A stretch of DNA of 64,000 nt from CAYVOV01 sp964453525. Lineage in GTDB: Bacteria; Chloroflexota; Dehalococcoidia; Dehalococcoidales; UBA2162. Location: contig CAYVOV010000018.1 in NCBI GenBank assembly GCA_964453525.1, forward strand, positions 28,224-92,223. The letters are read 5' to 3'. The notes under the pieces are model-generated. The model made no database searches. It was not told the DNA's origin and worked only from the letters and a program-made list of their open reading frames with translations. Shown in pieces: positions 32,219-40,914 of the stretch. The first letter of the stretch is position 1. Each line of letters starts with the position of its first letter. The position numbers and the translations under genes are program-made.

Positions 32219-33199
32219 ATGAAAGCTGTTGTGTGCACCAAATACGGGTCACCGGATGTTCTCCAGTTGCAAGAGATTGAAAAACCTGTCCCCAAAGACA
32301 ATGAAGTGCTGATAAAAATCCATGCTACAACGGTAACGAAGTACGACTGCTGGCAACGAAGTTCTACCGCTCCCCCAGGGTTCTGGCTTCTCAGCCGGAT
32401 ATATTCGGGCTTGTTAAAACCAAAGAAAACCATACTTGGGACCGAACTGGCCGGAGAAGTCGAATCAGTCGGAAAGGATGTAACCCAATTCAAGGCAGGT
32501 GACCAAGTTTTTGGATACCCGGGGATGAACCTAGGTGCCTATACTGAGTACATTTGCTTACCAGAAGACGGAGCGGTGACGATAAAGCCTGCCAATGCGA
32601 CATATGAGGAAGCCGCTTCTGCTCTTCAGGGTCCGTTAACTGCACTCTATTTCCTTAAAAAAGGAAATGTCCAGAAAGGACAAAAGGTCCTGATTTATGG
32701 AGCTTCAGGGGGTGTAGGAAGTATTGCAGTGCAACTCGCCAAATACTTCGGGGCGGAAGTTACGGGAGTATGCAGTACTGCGAAAACGGAAATGGTAAAA
32801 TCCCTGGGAGCCGACAGGGTAATAGATTACGGGAAAGAGGATTTTACCAGAAGAGGAGAGACCTATGATGTAATCCTTGACACGATAGGCAAGATTCCGA
32901 TATCAGGCTGTAAAAGGTCGCTGAAAGATAACGGAATCTATCTTCTTACCACGTTCGGACTGCCAAAGCTTATGCAAATATTATGGTTTTTAATGACGAG
33001 TAGCAGGAAAGTGTTTATGGGGACTCTCCAGGAGAGAGCTGAAGATATGATCTTCCTTAGAGGCCTTATTGAGACAGGAAAGCTGAAGATAGTCATTGAT
33101 AGAACCTATCCACTGGAACAGGCAGCCGGCGCCCATAGATATGTCGAATCTGGAAAAAAGAGTGGTAATGTTGTCTTAACCGTATCGCACGATATATAG
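32219..33199 (+). CDS. NAD(P)-dependent quinone oxidoreductase-like dehydrogenase (MDR)
   Basis: 326 residues. Medium-chain dehydrogenase fold: MKAVVCTKYGSPDVLQL start, GTELAGEVESVGKDVTQFKAG, and the nucleotide-binding loop LIYGASGGVGSIAVQLAK. The structural and catalytic zinc ligands of alcohol dehydrogenases are missing, as expected for quinone oxidoreductase-type members. AGGAGG lies before the ATG. A remnant of a second, related gene lies 0.5 kb downstream. Confidence 0.9.
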   Translation: MKAVVCTKYGSPDVLQLQEIEKPVPKDNEVLIKIHATTVTKYDCWQRSSTAPPGFWLLSRIYSGLLKPKKTILGTELAGEVESVGKDVTQFKAGDQVFGYPGMNLGAYTEYICLPEDGAVTIKPANATYEEAASALQGPLTALYFLKKGNVQKGQKVLIYGASGGVGSIAVQLAKYFGAEVTGVCSTAKTEMVKSLGADRVIDYGKEDFTRRGETYDVILDTIGKIPISGCKRSLKDNGIYLLTTFGLPKLMQILWFLMTSSRKVFMGTLQERAEDMIFLRGLIETGKLKIVIDRTYPLEQAAGAHRYVESGKKSGNVVLTVSHDI

Positions 33200-33237
33200 T
33201 CAAGAACCGAAAGTAATGGGCAGAAAGGGGAGACACA

Positions 33238-33684
33238 TTGAACAAAGATAAATTTCTTACTGCACGCTGGAATAATCTACTTTCACTGGGGCTGGGGATT
33301 CCTGCACTTGCTTACGTTATAGTTGTCCTTTCTACTTCCGTAATGTCAGACTTCGCGAGTTTCATCTGGCTTGTCGTTATCGGTGTTGTTTACTGAGTAG
33401 TAGTCGAACAGCACACGAACATGCGGTTCGCATGGCTCAGACAAAAAGCTAACCGTGAAGCGCCACCCAAAAGAGTATTCACACATCCACTCAACCTCCT
33501 TATGATGGCGTATAACATTATCTGGTGGATCCCGATAATACTTCCGTTTACGGGAGTAGTCAGTTATCATGCAGGTTTTATCGCGTTTTTTGTTGTCACA
33601 CTGGTGAGGCTCATTGCCAACCTTATCAGAAATAACATTCTCAAGCTGGAGGAGGCGGAGGTATTCCCCCTACGGGCACCTTAA
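33238..33684 (+). pseudogene. Four-helix membrane protein interrupted by an in-frame TGA
   Basis: From a TTG with GGGGAG upstream, 52 codons (MNKDKFLTARWNNLLSLG...) run into TGA at 33394-33396, then the same frame stays open for 96 further codons (NMRFAWLRQKANRE, MAYNIIWWIPIILPF, VTLVRLIANLIRN) to 33684. The two parts together make a coherent protein with about four hydrophobic helices. A nonsense mutation is the simplest reading; stop-codon readthrough is possible. Confidence 0.65.
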
Positions 33685-33726
33685 GTATCTAATAGGCACT
33701 GCGTTTATTAGAATAGGAGGAAACTA

Positions 33727-33858
33727 TTGAAAGCGGTAGTATATCATGAACACGGCCCACCTGAAGTACTGAAATTTGAAGCAGTCCTCTTTTCTCAAAG
33801 AAAAGTTCGGAATGTTTCCAATGTGCGCTATCATAGACAAAATAAACCCCTGATTTGA
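33727..33858 (+). pseudogene. 5' remnant of a second MDR dehydrogenase
   Basis: After TAGGAGG and a TTG start the first 19 codons read MKAVVYHEHGPPEVLKFEA, the typical beginning of quinone oxidoreductases, then homology stops abruptly and the frame ends at 33858. The gene body is missing, implying a deletion or recombination breakpoint near 33783. Confidence 0.75.
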
Positions 33859-33995
33859 GGCTAATTTCTTATAACCGGGGATTAATTTTTAGTAATTTTA
33901 CTGCCATTTTGCCACCAAAGGAATGAGGCTGGAAAATATCTTAGCCTCAAAACATGCTTACTTCTAATCACCTATTTTTACCGTTTTGAGGCTAA
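33854..33995. repeat. TTTGAGGCTAA sites in the tRNA-Glu island
   Basis: TTTGAGGCTAA at 33854-33864, its inverse at 33941-33951, a direct copy at 33985-33995, and a one-mismatch copy at 35230-35240. The last two lie in a longer diverged repeat (about 33979-34025 and 35224-35270). They could be recombinase arm sites or, for the inverted pair, a stem-loop. Confidence 0.5.
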
Positions 33996-34044
33996 AAGTA
34001 CTTTTTTTACTGAAGCCTGACAAATCAGAAGACCGTTATTTCGT

Positions 34045-34629
34045 CTATTCCAGCGGTAACGGTTCTGGTGGAGGTTCCGGATCAGGTCCTGGTATTACCA
34101 CTGGTTTGTCCACTTTGGCAGCTGGATTGGCAACATAACTAACAGAGTCAGTGTCCGTATAGGGCATATACCAGAAGTAACCGGTTACAGTGGCGGTAAT
34201 TGTATGTCTCCCCTGGGTAACTGTATAGGGCCCGATAATTACCTCTACTGACTCTCCGGGAAGCAATGAGTCCACCGGCAGGCTTATATCTCCATGGACA
34301 TCGTCCGTAAGGGTAATATTTGTAAGCTCGGCAAAACTGGTGTTGGTTATAATAGACTTATACCACCAATCTGATTCTACAGTTCCCGGATTACCAGGCA
34401 TATCTGAAGGTTCTGCCCAGAATTCTGTGTCGTCACATTTAACGTATAATTCAAGGTCGATGCAATTATAAGACATATGACGTCTGTAATGATTATGGCG
34501 TTTGTAACATTCATCACGCTTGTAATTGTCATCACTCTTGTAATCGTCACTATATGCAAATGCACTGGTGACTGACATTATTCCTAAAATCATTGCCATT
34601 ATTACAGATACAACTAATGCCTTTTTCAT
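34045..34629 (-). CDS. Secreted protein with one beta-sandwich domain
   Basis: 194 residues. A signal peptide (KKALVVSVIMAMILGIMSVTSAFA) is followed by a Lys/Asp/Tyr/His-rich stretch and then a DUF11/CARDB-like domain (WWYKSIITNTSFAELTNITL, LLPGESVEVIIGPYTV, TATVTG). The end is proline-rich (PDPEPPPEPLP). Likely exported; role unknown. Confidence 0.75.
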   Translation of the reverse strand: MKKALVVSVIMAMILGIMSVTSAFAYSDDYKSDDNYKRDECYKRHNHYRRHMSYNCIDLELYVKCDDTEFWAEPSDMPGNPGTVESDWWYKSIITNTSFAELTNITLTDDVHGDISLPVDSLLPGESVEVIIGPYTVTQGRHTITATVTGYFWYMPYTDTDSVSYVANPAAKVDKPVVIPGPDPEPPPEPLPLE

Positions 34630-34682
34630 ATCTACACCTCATTAAGTCTCACTTATTCTTAAAGGTACAGATGTAACACATC

Positions 34683-34952
34683 TTAAGCACCACATATAGA
34701 TAGCAATTCCGCTATATCTTCTCGCCAGAATCTTTTACTTCCATCCGGAGTACTGCTACACGGTGTTATAATCCCGGAAACAACCCATTCTTCTACAGCA
34801 GTAACGTCAGTGCCGAAAAGCCAGGCTACTTCATCTGAAGTCAGAGTAATGATGGGGCCGCGACTATTTCTGGTGTTCAACTGCGAATAATCATCGACCA
34901 ACTCTTTAATAAAATATTCTTCTTCTCTAATACGTACTTGTGTCATAACCAT
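34683..34952 (-). CDS. MerR/excisionase-type helix-turn-helix protein
   Basis: 89 residues. The core LTSDEVAWLFGTDVTAVEEW, then GIITPCSSTPDGSKRFWREDIAELL, has the pattern of HTH_17 excisionase domains, with the wing SKRFWR. An excisionase next to a tRNA fragment supports a former integrative element here. Confidence 0.7.
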   Translation of the reverse strand: MVMTQVRIREEEYFIKELVDDYSQLNTRNSRGPIITLTSDEVAWLFGTDVTAVEEWVVSGIITPCSSTPDGSKRFWREDIAELLSICGA

Positions 34953-35073
34953 TGTAAATACCCCCTTGACCGGTGGTTACCGATACCTTTGCGTCTACAT
35001 TAGTGCAGGCATTTATTCTTGCCTATACTCAAAAAGAAGTACCGGCGTTAATACTTTTGGATATGTTTGGTTA

Positions 35074-35106
35074 ACCAAAGGTATCACTGAGCGTGATACC
35101 TTTGGT
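35074..35106. terminator. Perfect 14-bp hairpin
   Basis: ACCAAAGGTATCAC, five-base loop, GTGATACCTTTGGT. It stands in the otherwise empty gap 34953-35362, upstream of the excisionase-like gene. No clear T-run, so an operator or RNA structure is equally possible. Confidence 0.5.
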
Positions 35107-35267
35107 GCGTCTTGGTCAATGTTTAATAAGCAGTACTGACAATTAGATTAAAAGAGTTGCTGTAAGAGGTTTAAGAATGGAAAACTCAACTTCAAAACGT
35201 GGTTACCGCTAATTGCTTATTTATACTATTTTGAGGTTAAAAGTGCCTTTTTTGCTGTGGTCTGGTA

Positions 35268-35285
35268 AATCCCGTATGCGCACCA
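35268..35285 (+). repeat. tRNA-Glu 3'-end fragment, possible decayed attachment site
   Basis: AATCCCGTATGCGC followed by ACCA matches the tRNA-Glu 3' end at 31822-31840 except for one missing T. The fragment begins where the diverged repeat shared with 33979-34025 ends. Confidence 0.65.
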
Positions 35286-35362
35286 TACACCATTTTAGTA
35301 AACCCATACTGATATGAAGCCTTTTTGCAGTTGAATAAAAGATGGTGTATATGGTGATAGTA

Positions 35363-35797
35363 TCAGGCAATCATAAATCGGGCTCTGAGGTTAGACATTA
35401 TCAGTACCATTTCCTGTTCAGTCATTTTCGCAATCATGGTTTCAGCCAGCCTGCCGAGCAGGGGGACAGGAATACTGTATTCAATAGTGAAGGTTACTCT
35501 TGTTCTATTATCCCGGGTGCGGAGTTTGCAGGTCAGAGTACTTCTTACGCCACCTCTGGTTTCGATAATAATGGACTTATGCGGGATAATTTCGGTATAT
35601 TCAGCCGTACCTCTGAAGAGTCTCCCTGCCAATTTGTATTTCCACCGACCGCTGTATCTGCCATTAGGTAAGGATTGGATATCCGTAACCTCTACCAGGC
35701 TGGGCCAGATCTCAATCAGGTTGCCAGGTTTACAGAGGTAGTTAAAGACTTTCTCCGCAGGTGCGAAAACAGTAACCGCTTCTCCGACCGTTACCAT
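35363..35797 (-). CDS. SRPBCC (START/polyketide cyclase-like) protein
   Basis: 144 residues. The N-terminal VFAPAEKVFNYLCKPGNLIEIWPSL and the C-terminal amphipathic helix (LLGRLAETMIAKMTEQEM) frame the helix-grip fold with its hydrophobic cavity. Such proteins bind lipids or aromatic ligands. Ligand unknown. Confidence 0.8.
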   Translation of the reverse strand: MVTVGEAVTVFAPAEKVFNYLCKPGNLIEIWPSLVEVTDIQSLPNGRYSGRWKYKLAGRLFRGTAEYTEIIPHKSIIIETRGGVRSTLTCKLRTRDNRTRVTFTIEYSIPVPLLGRLAETMIAKMTEQEMVLIMSNLRARFMIA

Positions 35798-36274
35798 TGT
35801 TACTTTACCTTTTCTCCTTTTCTATATCTGTGAGCCCGGTATTGATATTAATGAGAAGATGTACATTGGGATAGGTGTAACTTGCTGAAAATATGGGAAC
35901 CTTATACAAATATGTACTATAATACTGTTTTCCTTTTTTATCTACTTTCTCAGGCTAACTATACTGCAATAATCTGACCCGGGAGGTAGTAAATTTTACG
36001 AGGAAAATGTAATAAAAGTTATCATATTTGATGTTCTTTCTGGTCTTATTGAATTAACAGATACATTATTGACAGATTATACGCTTTCAATTAAGGAATA
36101 TAAATCCTCTAAATTTTCAGTATAGCCCGGCCTCAAATGTCATTCTGAGTCCCGAGTTTATTGAGTCGATTTCATCCGGATGACGAAGAATCTCGGGGTG
36201 GGGCAGGCCACTTTAGTATAAAATCGGGGAATTTTATTCTGGAAACCATCTGAGGAGAATTTATCAATCTGTTC
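35798..36274. other. AT-rich gap with a degenerate repeat
   Basis: No gene. At about 36139-36210 there is a GTCATTCTGAGTCCCGAG...CGAAGAATCTCGGGG segment of the kind that recurs in such genomes. An ATTGACAGATTATACG stretch near 36069 looks promoter-like but has no gene to serve. Confidence 0.45.
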
Positions 36275-37036
36275 TCATACGTCGCACAGTTTGTAGGTCT
36301 GGCGCAGCACCTGCATGGCGTCGCCTTCCGGCACGTATTCATGGCCGACATAACCATCGTAATTGGTGGCAGCGATTGCCTCTATTACGGCTTTATAGTT
36401 AATTTCCTGGGTGTCATCGATATTACTCCGGCCGGGATTGCTGGCGATGTGGAAGTGCCCTATATAATCAATATTCTCCTGTATCGTCCGGATAAGGTCA
36501 CCTTCCATAATCTGCATATGATAGACGTCATAGAGGAGCTTGACGGCCGGTGAGTTTACCTTTTTGCAGACTTCAACACCCCAGAGCGTGTGGTCACCCT
36601 GATAATCTGGGTGATCTACCTTGCTGTTGAGCAGCTCCATAACCAGATTCACACCCTTTTCCTCGGCAAATTTTGTAACCCTGAGAAAGCCTTCCGCCGT
36701 ATTTTCAATGCCCTCTTCATCGGGGAGTCCGGCGCGGTTGCCAGAGAAGCAGATAAGGTGGCGGATATTGTTCTCCGCAGCCATCTCTATATTCTTACGC
36801 AGTTCTTCTTCGATTCGGTCGTGGTTTTCCCTGCGGTTCAAGCCATCGGAGAAAGTGCCGTGACCGCCGGTGCCGATTAATTTCAAGCCGTTCTCTTTAA
36901 TCATGTCCCAGTGCTCGGGCGGGGCAAGCTCGATACCCTGAATCCCAAGCGTCGCGGCTTCTTTTACTATTGTCTCTGGCTCGGTACTGCGGGCGAAGCA
37001 CCACCAGCATATCGTCTGCTTTATGCGTCCTGGCAT
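36275..37036 (-). CDS. Sugar phosphate isomerase/epimerase, hydroxypyruvate isomerase-like
   Basis: 253 residues with a TIM-barrel AP-endonuclease-2-type fold. Metal and substrate residues lie in LVMELLNSK, LLYDVYHMQIMEGD, GHFHIASNPGR and YVGHEYVP, all as in the Hyi/OtnI group. The opening KQTICWWCFA is also typical. The real substrate may be another small ketose acid. Confidence 0.85.
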   Translation of the reverse strand: MPGRIKQTICWWCFARSTEPETIVKEAATLGIQGIELAPPEHWDMIKENGLKLIGTGGHGTFSDGLNRRENHDRIEEELRKNIEMAAENNIRHLICFSGNRAGLPDEEGIENTAEGFLRVTKFAEEKGVNLVMELLNSKVDHPDYQGDHTLWGVEVCKKVNSPAVKLLYDVYHMQIMEGDLIRTIQENIDYIGHFHIASNPGRSNIDDTQEINYKAVIEAIAATNYDGYVGHEYVPEGDAMQVLRQTYKLCDV

Positions 37037-37129
37037 ATATTATCCTCCTTCTAAGATGTCCTGTTATTGTCCGGTATTTTCAGCTATGATGGTACAGTTT
37101 GTCCGTGGCGGCTGTCAATCAGGGGTAGA

Positions 37130-37825
37130 TTATGCCTGCTCAAGTAAACTGATTATATCCATCAGTGAAGATATTCTGTCACCGGTCCACTCTTCTGATT
37201 TAGCATTCACCGGGTGCTCGCTGGATTTACCGTTATCGTCAATCAGTACCGGGCGCATTCCTGCCTCAGTGGCGCCGGCAAGTTCTCCGCTGTCACCGTC
37301 TCCGATGTAAAGGCATTCTTCCGGTTTAACGGCCAGTTTTTCCGCCGCCAGACGGTAGATATGCGGGTCCGGTTTCATCATACCGACCCGGCAGGAGAAA
37401 AGGGCGATATCGAAAAGCCGGGATAGGGGAATACCATTCCAGACGGACGGTACTTCGTCCGACCAGTTGCTGATAAGACCTATCTTGTAGCCACGCTCTC
37501 TCAGGCTGGTGAGTACCTCTACGGCGTTCGGACGTGGCGTTATCGACTTCGCCACGTAGTCGAGGTTTATCTGTGCGGCAAGCCGGACCTGGTTGTCTTC
37601 AGGGCTGGCACCAAGCTTATGGCAGACATACCTGATATCTTCCTCAAGGTCCTTGAAATCCCCGCCGTGTCTTTTATCGAATGTCCCAAACCAGAGTTTG
37701 ACCAGGTCGTCGGCGGGCACTCGGAGCACCTCGGCCATTTGCCTCAGTATATCAATGCTTTCATCGATTGGAAATTTATTGACCAGCGTCCCGAAAAGGT
37801 CGAAGATGACGGCTTTATATTTCAT
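37130..37825 (-). CDS. HAD superfamily hydrolase
   Basis: 231 residues. Motif I FDLFGTLVN (aspartate nucleophile, with the second aspartate of DxD replaced by F-G as written DLFGT), motif II LISNW, motif III lysine in MMKPDPHIY and motif IV YIGDGDSGELAGA. It resembles haloacid dehalogenase-type phosphatases. Substrate unknown. Confidence 0.88.
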   Translation of the reverse strand: MKYKAVIFDLFGTLVNKFPIDESIDILRQMAEVLRVPADDLVKLWFGTFDKRHGGDFKDLEEDIRYVCHKLGASPEDNQVRLAAQINLDYVAKSITPRPNAVEVLTSLRERGYKIGLISNWSDEVPSVWNGIPLSRLFDIALFSCRVGMMKPDPHIYRLAAEKLAVKPEECLYIGDGDSGELAGATEAGMRPVLIDDNGKSSEHPVNAKSEEWTGDRISSLMDIISLLEQA

Positions 37826-37914
37826 AACACCTGACGGGCCTATTATACCAGCTAAAGGTCTCTTTTTTAAGAAAATTGCCCTTTTGTTGCCTTCCGTTTG
37901 CGTTTGGATGATTA

Positions 37915-38057
37915 GACTGTCATTGCGAGGAGTCCGCCAGAGGCGGACGACGTGGCAATCTCTAGAATATTATCTATATAGATTATCACGTCGCTTCGCT
38001 CCTCATAATGACAATTATGTTTGAGATTGCTTCACCATGACAAAATCGGGACTCATA
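37915..38057. repeat. Dispersed repeat family A, inverted copy
   Basis: Inverted copy of 3222-3361 with TGTCATTGCGAGGAGTCCGCC, the GGCGGACGACG arm, CTATATAGAT and AGATTGCTTCACCATGACA. Non-coding; open frames in it are spurious. Confidence 0.85.
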
Positions 38058-38116
38058 GTGACACGGTCTGCTAAAAATGCATAGCGCCTTTTATTGGGAT
38101 TTATCTTGTGTATTGT

Positions 38117-38149
38117 AAAAAGGCTCAGTTTACTGCGCTGAGCCTTTTT
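38117..38149. terminator. Bidirectional terminator after rubrerythrin
   Basis: AAAAAGGCTCAG, nine-base loop, CTGAGCCTTTTT: a stem with A-run and T-run on the two sides, 28 bases beyond the rubrerythrin stop. Confidence 0.88.
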
Positions 38150-38176
38150 ATAGTTCGATTCGCTGCTGTTTAATAC

Positions 38177-38710
38177 CTAGTAGTTCTCCGCCATAAGCTC
38201 GTAATAGCTCTGGGGGAAGGCGCAGGCGGGACATTCCTTCGGGGCTTCAGTTCCCTTGTGGATGTAACCGCAGTTGCGGCACTTCCACTTTGCCTCCTTG
38301 TCTCTCTTGAAGACCATTCCTTCCTTCACGTTTTTCAGCAGGGCAAGATAACGTTTCTCGTGCTCTTCTTCCACTTCAGCCACTTCTTTGAAGAAGTCGG
38401 CTATTTCGGTAAAGCCTTCCTCGCGGGCTATGTTCTCCATCCCGGGATACATATCAGTCCATTCGTAGTTCTCACCGTCGGCTGCTGCCTGGAGGTTGGC
38501 GGCGGTATCTCCGATACCCTTGAGGAATTCAAACTCTCTCTTGGCGTGCTCTCTCTCATTTTCAGCCGTCTCCATGAAGATGGCGGCTATCTGCTCAAAA
38601 CCTTCATCTTTTGCCATCTGGGAGAAATAGGTGTATTTGTTGCGCGCCTGCGATTCACCGGCAAAGGCGGTGAGAAGGCTCTGCTCGGTCTTGCTTCCTT
38701 TTAATTCCAT
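38177..38710 (-). CDS. Rubrerythrin
   Basis: 177 residues. Residues 1-135 are the four-helix di-iron domain (TAFAGESQARNKYTYFSQMA, ETAENEREHAKREF, VAEVEEEHEKRY), and the end is a rubredoxin domain (CRNCGYIHKG, CPACAFPQ). It reduces hydrogen peroxide in anaerobes. It is the last gene of the oxygen-stress cluster, 36 bases from the flavoprotein-rubredoxin gene. Confidence 0.96.
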   Translation of the reverse strand: MELKGSKTEQSLLTAFAGESQARNKYTYFSQMAKDEGFEQIAAIFMETAENEREHAKREFEFLKGIGDTAANLQAAADGENYEWTDMYPGMENIAREEGFTEIADFFKEVAEVEEEHEKRYLALLKNVKEGMVFKRDKEAKWKCRNCGYIHKGTEAPKECPACAFPQSYYELMAENY

Positions 38711-38746
38711 ATACCCTCCTTAATTACCTGATATATTTATCTTTTT

Positions 38747-39436
38747 CTATTCAGCTTTTTTGAACTCACTCTTGGCGGCACCGCAGACGGGGCACACCCA
38801 GTCGTCCGGCAGGTCCTCAAACGGCGTCCCGGGAGGTATCTTACCATCGGGGTCTCCCTGTTCTGGGTCGTAAATATAGCCGCAAATAGTACATTCGTAT
38901 TTGTCCATTTCTGATTTCACCTCTTGTTTTTCTTCTTTTATATAACTGGGAGCAGCGGGCGGCGTGGTGCCCCGTTTTACTTCATGATAATGAGCATAGG
39001 TCATACATTCATCCTCGCTGAATACATCTGCGTCAACAACCTCGCCGACAAAAATCGTGTGGGTACCAACGTCCAGGTGCTGAATTACCCTGGCTTCCAT
39101 ATAGGCGGTGGTGTTATCGAGGATAACCGGGGCTTTCGTTTCTCCTATTTTATAACTGATGCCTGCCAGTTTGTCCTTTTCCCGCCCCGAACTGAAGCCG
39201 AAGTGACCGATGAAGCTGAGGGGGGTATCCTGGCGGAGCACTGATACGGTGAAAACCCCGCTTTCTTCTATATACTGGTGGGTGAGATTATTCCTGTTGA
39301 TACTAACGCCGATGGTCGGCGGCTCGGAGGTTACCTGAAAGACGGTATTGGCTATCTGCCCGTTTAATTTATCGCCCTTTTTCGAGCAGACGATATACAG
39401 TCCGTAACCCAGCTTGTGTAAAGCGTGAACGTTCAT
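38747..39436 (-). CDS. Flavin reductase-type protein fused to rubredoxin (high-molecular-weight rubredoxin)
   Basis: 229 residues. Residues 1-160 are an FMN-binding flavin reductase domain (YGLYIVCSKKGDKLNGQIANT, TIGVSINRNN), followed after an acidic linker by a rubredoxin (YECTICGYIYDP...WVCPVCGAAKSEF). Fusions of this type pass electrons from NAD(P)H to rubrerythrin or flavodiiron proteins. The neighbouring rubrerythrin is the obvious acceptor. Confidence 0.9.
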   Translation of the reverse strand: MNVHALHKLGYGLYIVCSKKGDKLNGQIANTVFQVTSEPPTIGVSINRNNLTHQYIEESGVFTVSVLRQDTPLSFIGHFGFSSGREKDKLAGISYKIGETKAPVILDNTTAYMEARVIQHLDVGTHTIFVGEVVDADVFSEDECMTYAHYHEVKRGTTPPAAPSYIKEEKQEVKSEMDKYECTICGYIYDPEQGDPDGKIPPGTPFEDLPDDWVCPVCGAAKSEFKKAE

Positions 39437-39490
39437 TTCTCTCCTCTGCGGGTTTAATTAATACCTGATGGCTGATGTGCCACTGGCTGT

Positions 39491-40021
39491 TTAGCCGCCG
39501 TCCAGAGACGGGTGCTCTTTCCTTACAAACCATCCCGCCGGGTCTTTCAGGTACTCGTAATAGTCCACTAGGACTATGTGGTGTTCTCTTTCCTCGGCGG
39601 CAAGCATCTCATAGAATTCTTTTTCATCGCTACCGGCAGCTTTTTCACTCTGGCTTTTATAGTAGTCCAGGCTCTTATTCTCCATCTCCATAGCCAGTTG
39701 CACGGCGTCAAGCTCAGTAGAGAGAGGTTTTACAGTTGAGTCCATCTGCTCCGTTGCCCGGGCAAATATTGTTCTCAGTTTCCTGCCGCCGTCAGGTTGA
39801 AAATCGACCGTCGGCCAGGACTCTCTTATCCGCATCGAATCGTATATTTGCTCGAATTTTTTCCGGTGATAGTCTTCCGCATCGGCAAGCGACTGCAGAA
39901 GCTTTTTACCCAGCTCATTACTGCTTTCCCGGCTGGCTTTAAGATAGTGTTCCTTGCCATCGATTTCCATCTGGATGGCGTATTTTAAGCCTTCCAGGAC
40001 ATTTTCCTGTGGATCTGCCAT
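39491..40021 (-). CDS. Ferritin-like di-iron protein
   Basis: 176 residues from the ATG at 40021 (MADPQENVLEGLKYAIQMEI), preferred because GAGAGGAAG precedes it; an upstream start would add 19 residues. ExxH-type metal motifs occur in IDGKEHYLKA, ADAEDYHRKKFE, LAMEMENKSLDYY and EEREHHIVL. No rubredoxin domain. Probably peroxide or iron handling along with its neighbours. Confidence 0.85.
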   Translation of the reverse strand: MADPQENVLEGLKYAIQMEIDGKEHYLKASRESSNELGKKLLQSLADAEDYHRKKFEQIYDSMRIRESWPTVDFQPDGGRKLRTIFARATEQMDSTVKPLSTELDAVQLAMEMENKSLDYYKSQSEKAAGSDEKEFYEMLAAEEREHHIVLVDYYEYLKDPAGWFVRKEHPSLDGG

Positions 40022-40146
40022 AGCTACTTCCTCTCTGCTTTCAGTCAGGTATCTTCCTGATAGCAGGCCATTATCCATCTGCTACCGGGACTCAGGATTG
40101 TACCGCATAATAGCCAAAGACTGTCGGATTGTCAATAGTGCCGTAC

Positions 40147-40878
40147 TTAATAGGGGACAGCTACCAGTATCTCGCCCCTTGTGCTTATTGTTACTTCTTT
40201 AAATGGAATCTGCTTTCCGCTCTGTTCGATTGCCTGCTTTGCCATATATACCAGCCCGGAGCAGCACGGTACTTCCATGTGCACTACGGTCAGACTCTTA
40301 ATCGACGATTGTTTCAGGACTTCGGTCAGCTTGCTCAGGTGTGCCTGGAAGTCGTCCAGCTTGGGACAGGCAACAAGCAGGCTGTGGTCCCTGAGGAACT
40401 CACTGTGAAAACTGGCATAAGCAAAAGGAACACAGTCAGCAGCCAGAACCACATCGGCTCCCTGAAGGAAGGGTGCTGCCGGTGGGACAAGGGTTAGCTG
40501 GACCGGCCAGTGGCTCAGTAGTGACGGCTGGACTGCTGCCGGGATAGTCCCTGCTGCCTCCGGCCTCTGGAAGCGGGCGACGTTTGCCGAAGGACAGCCG
40601 CAGGCGAGTTCTTCTTCATCGGCCTTGTTTCCCTCGAGATGGATTTTTACCGCTTCTTTATCAAATTCCTCGGCTTCTCTTTCCTCGATGGTTATTGCGT
40701 CCTGAGGGCATTCCCCCAGGCAGGCACCAAGGCCATCACAGTAGATTTCACTGATAAGTCTGGCTTTACCGTCTATAATCTGCAGAGCACCTTCGGCGCA
40801 TGAAGGCACGCAGGCTCCGCAGCCGTTGCATTTTTCTTCATCTATTTTAACTATTTTTCTTAAAGCTCTGCCTGTCAT
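40147..40878 (-). CDS. Iron-sulfur protein with N-terminal ferredoxin domain
   Basis: 243 residues. Two cluster motifs near the start (CNGCGACVPSCAEG and CDGLGACLGECP), the second with a wider first spacing. The C-terminal 130 residues contain VVLAADCVPFAYASF and VVHMEVPCCSGL, further cysteines in a Rossmann-like domain. This architecture is common in anaerobes beside a small zinc-ribbon gene. Exact role unknown. Confidence 0.8.
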   Translation of the reverse strand: MTGRALRKIVKIDEEKCNGCGACVPSCAEGALQIIDGKARLISEIYCDGLGACLGECPQDAITIEEREAEEFDKEAVKIHLEGNKADEEELACGCPSANVARFQRPEAAGTIPAAVQPSLLSHWPVQLTLVPPAAPFLQGADVVLAADCVPFAYASFHSEFLRDHSLLVACPKLDDFQAHLSKLTEVLKQSSIKSLTVVHMEVPCCSGLVYMAKQAIEQSGKQIPFKEVTISTRGEILVAVPY

Positions 40879-40914
40879 ATCTCACCACCTTGCTGTTTCC
40901 TTGGCTGCAGGGGA

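Noticed and set aside
32219..33199. Zinc-dependent alcohol dehydrogenase
   Set aside because: The cysteine and histidine zinc ligands of that group are not present; the quinone oxidoreductase type fits better.
33394..33440. Selenocysteine codon with SECIS
   Set aside because: The hairpin is short, the residue context is hydrophobic and not redox-like, and the surroundings are decaying genes. Kept only as an alternative.
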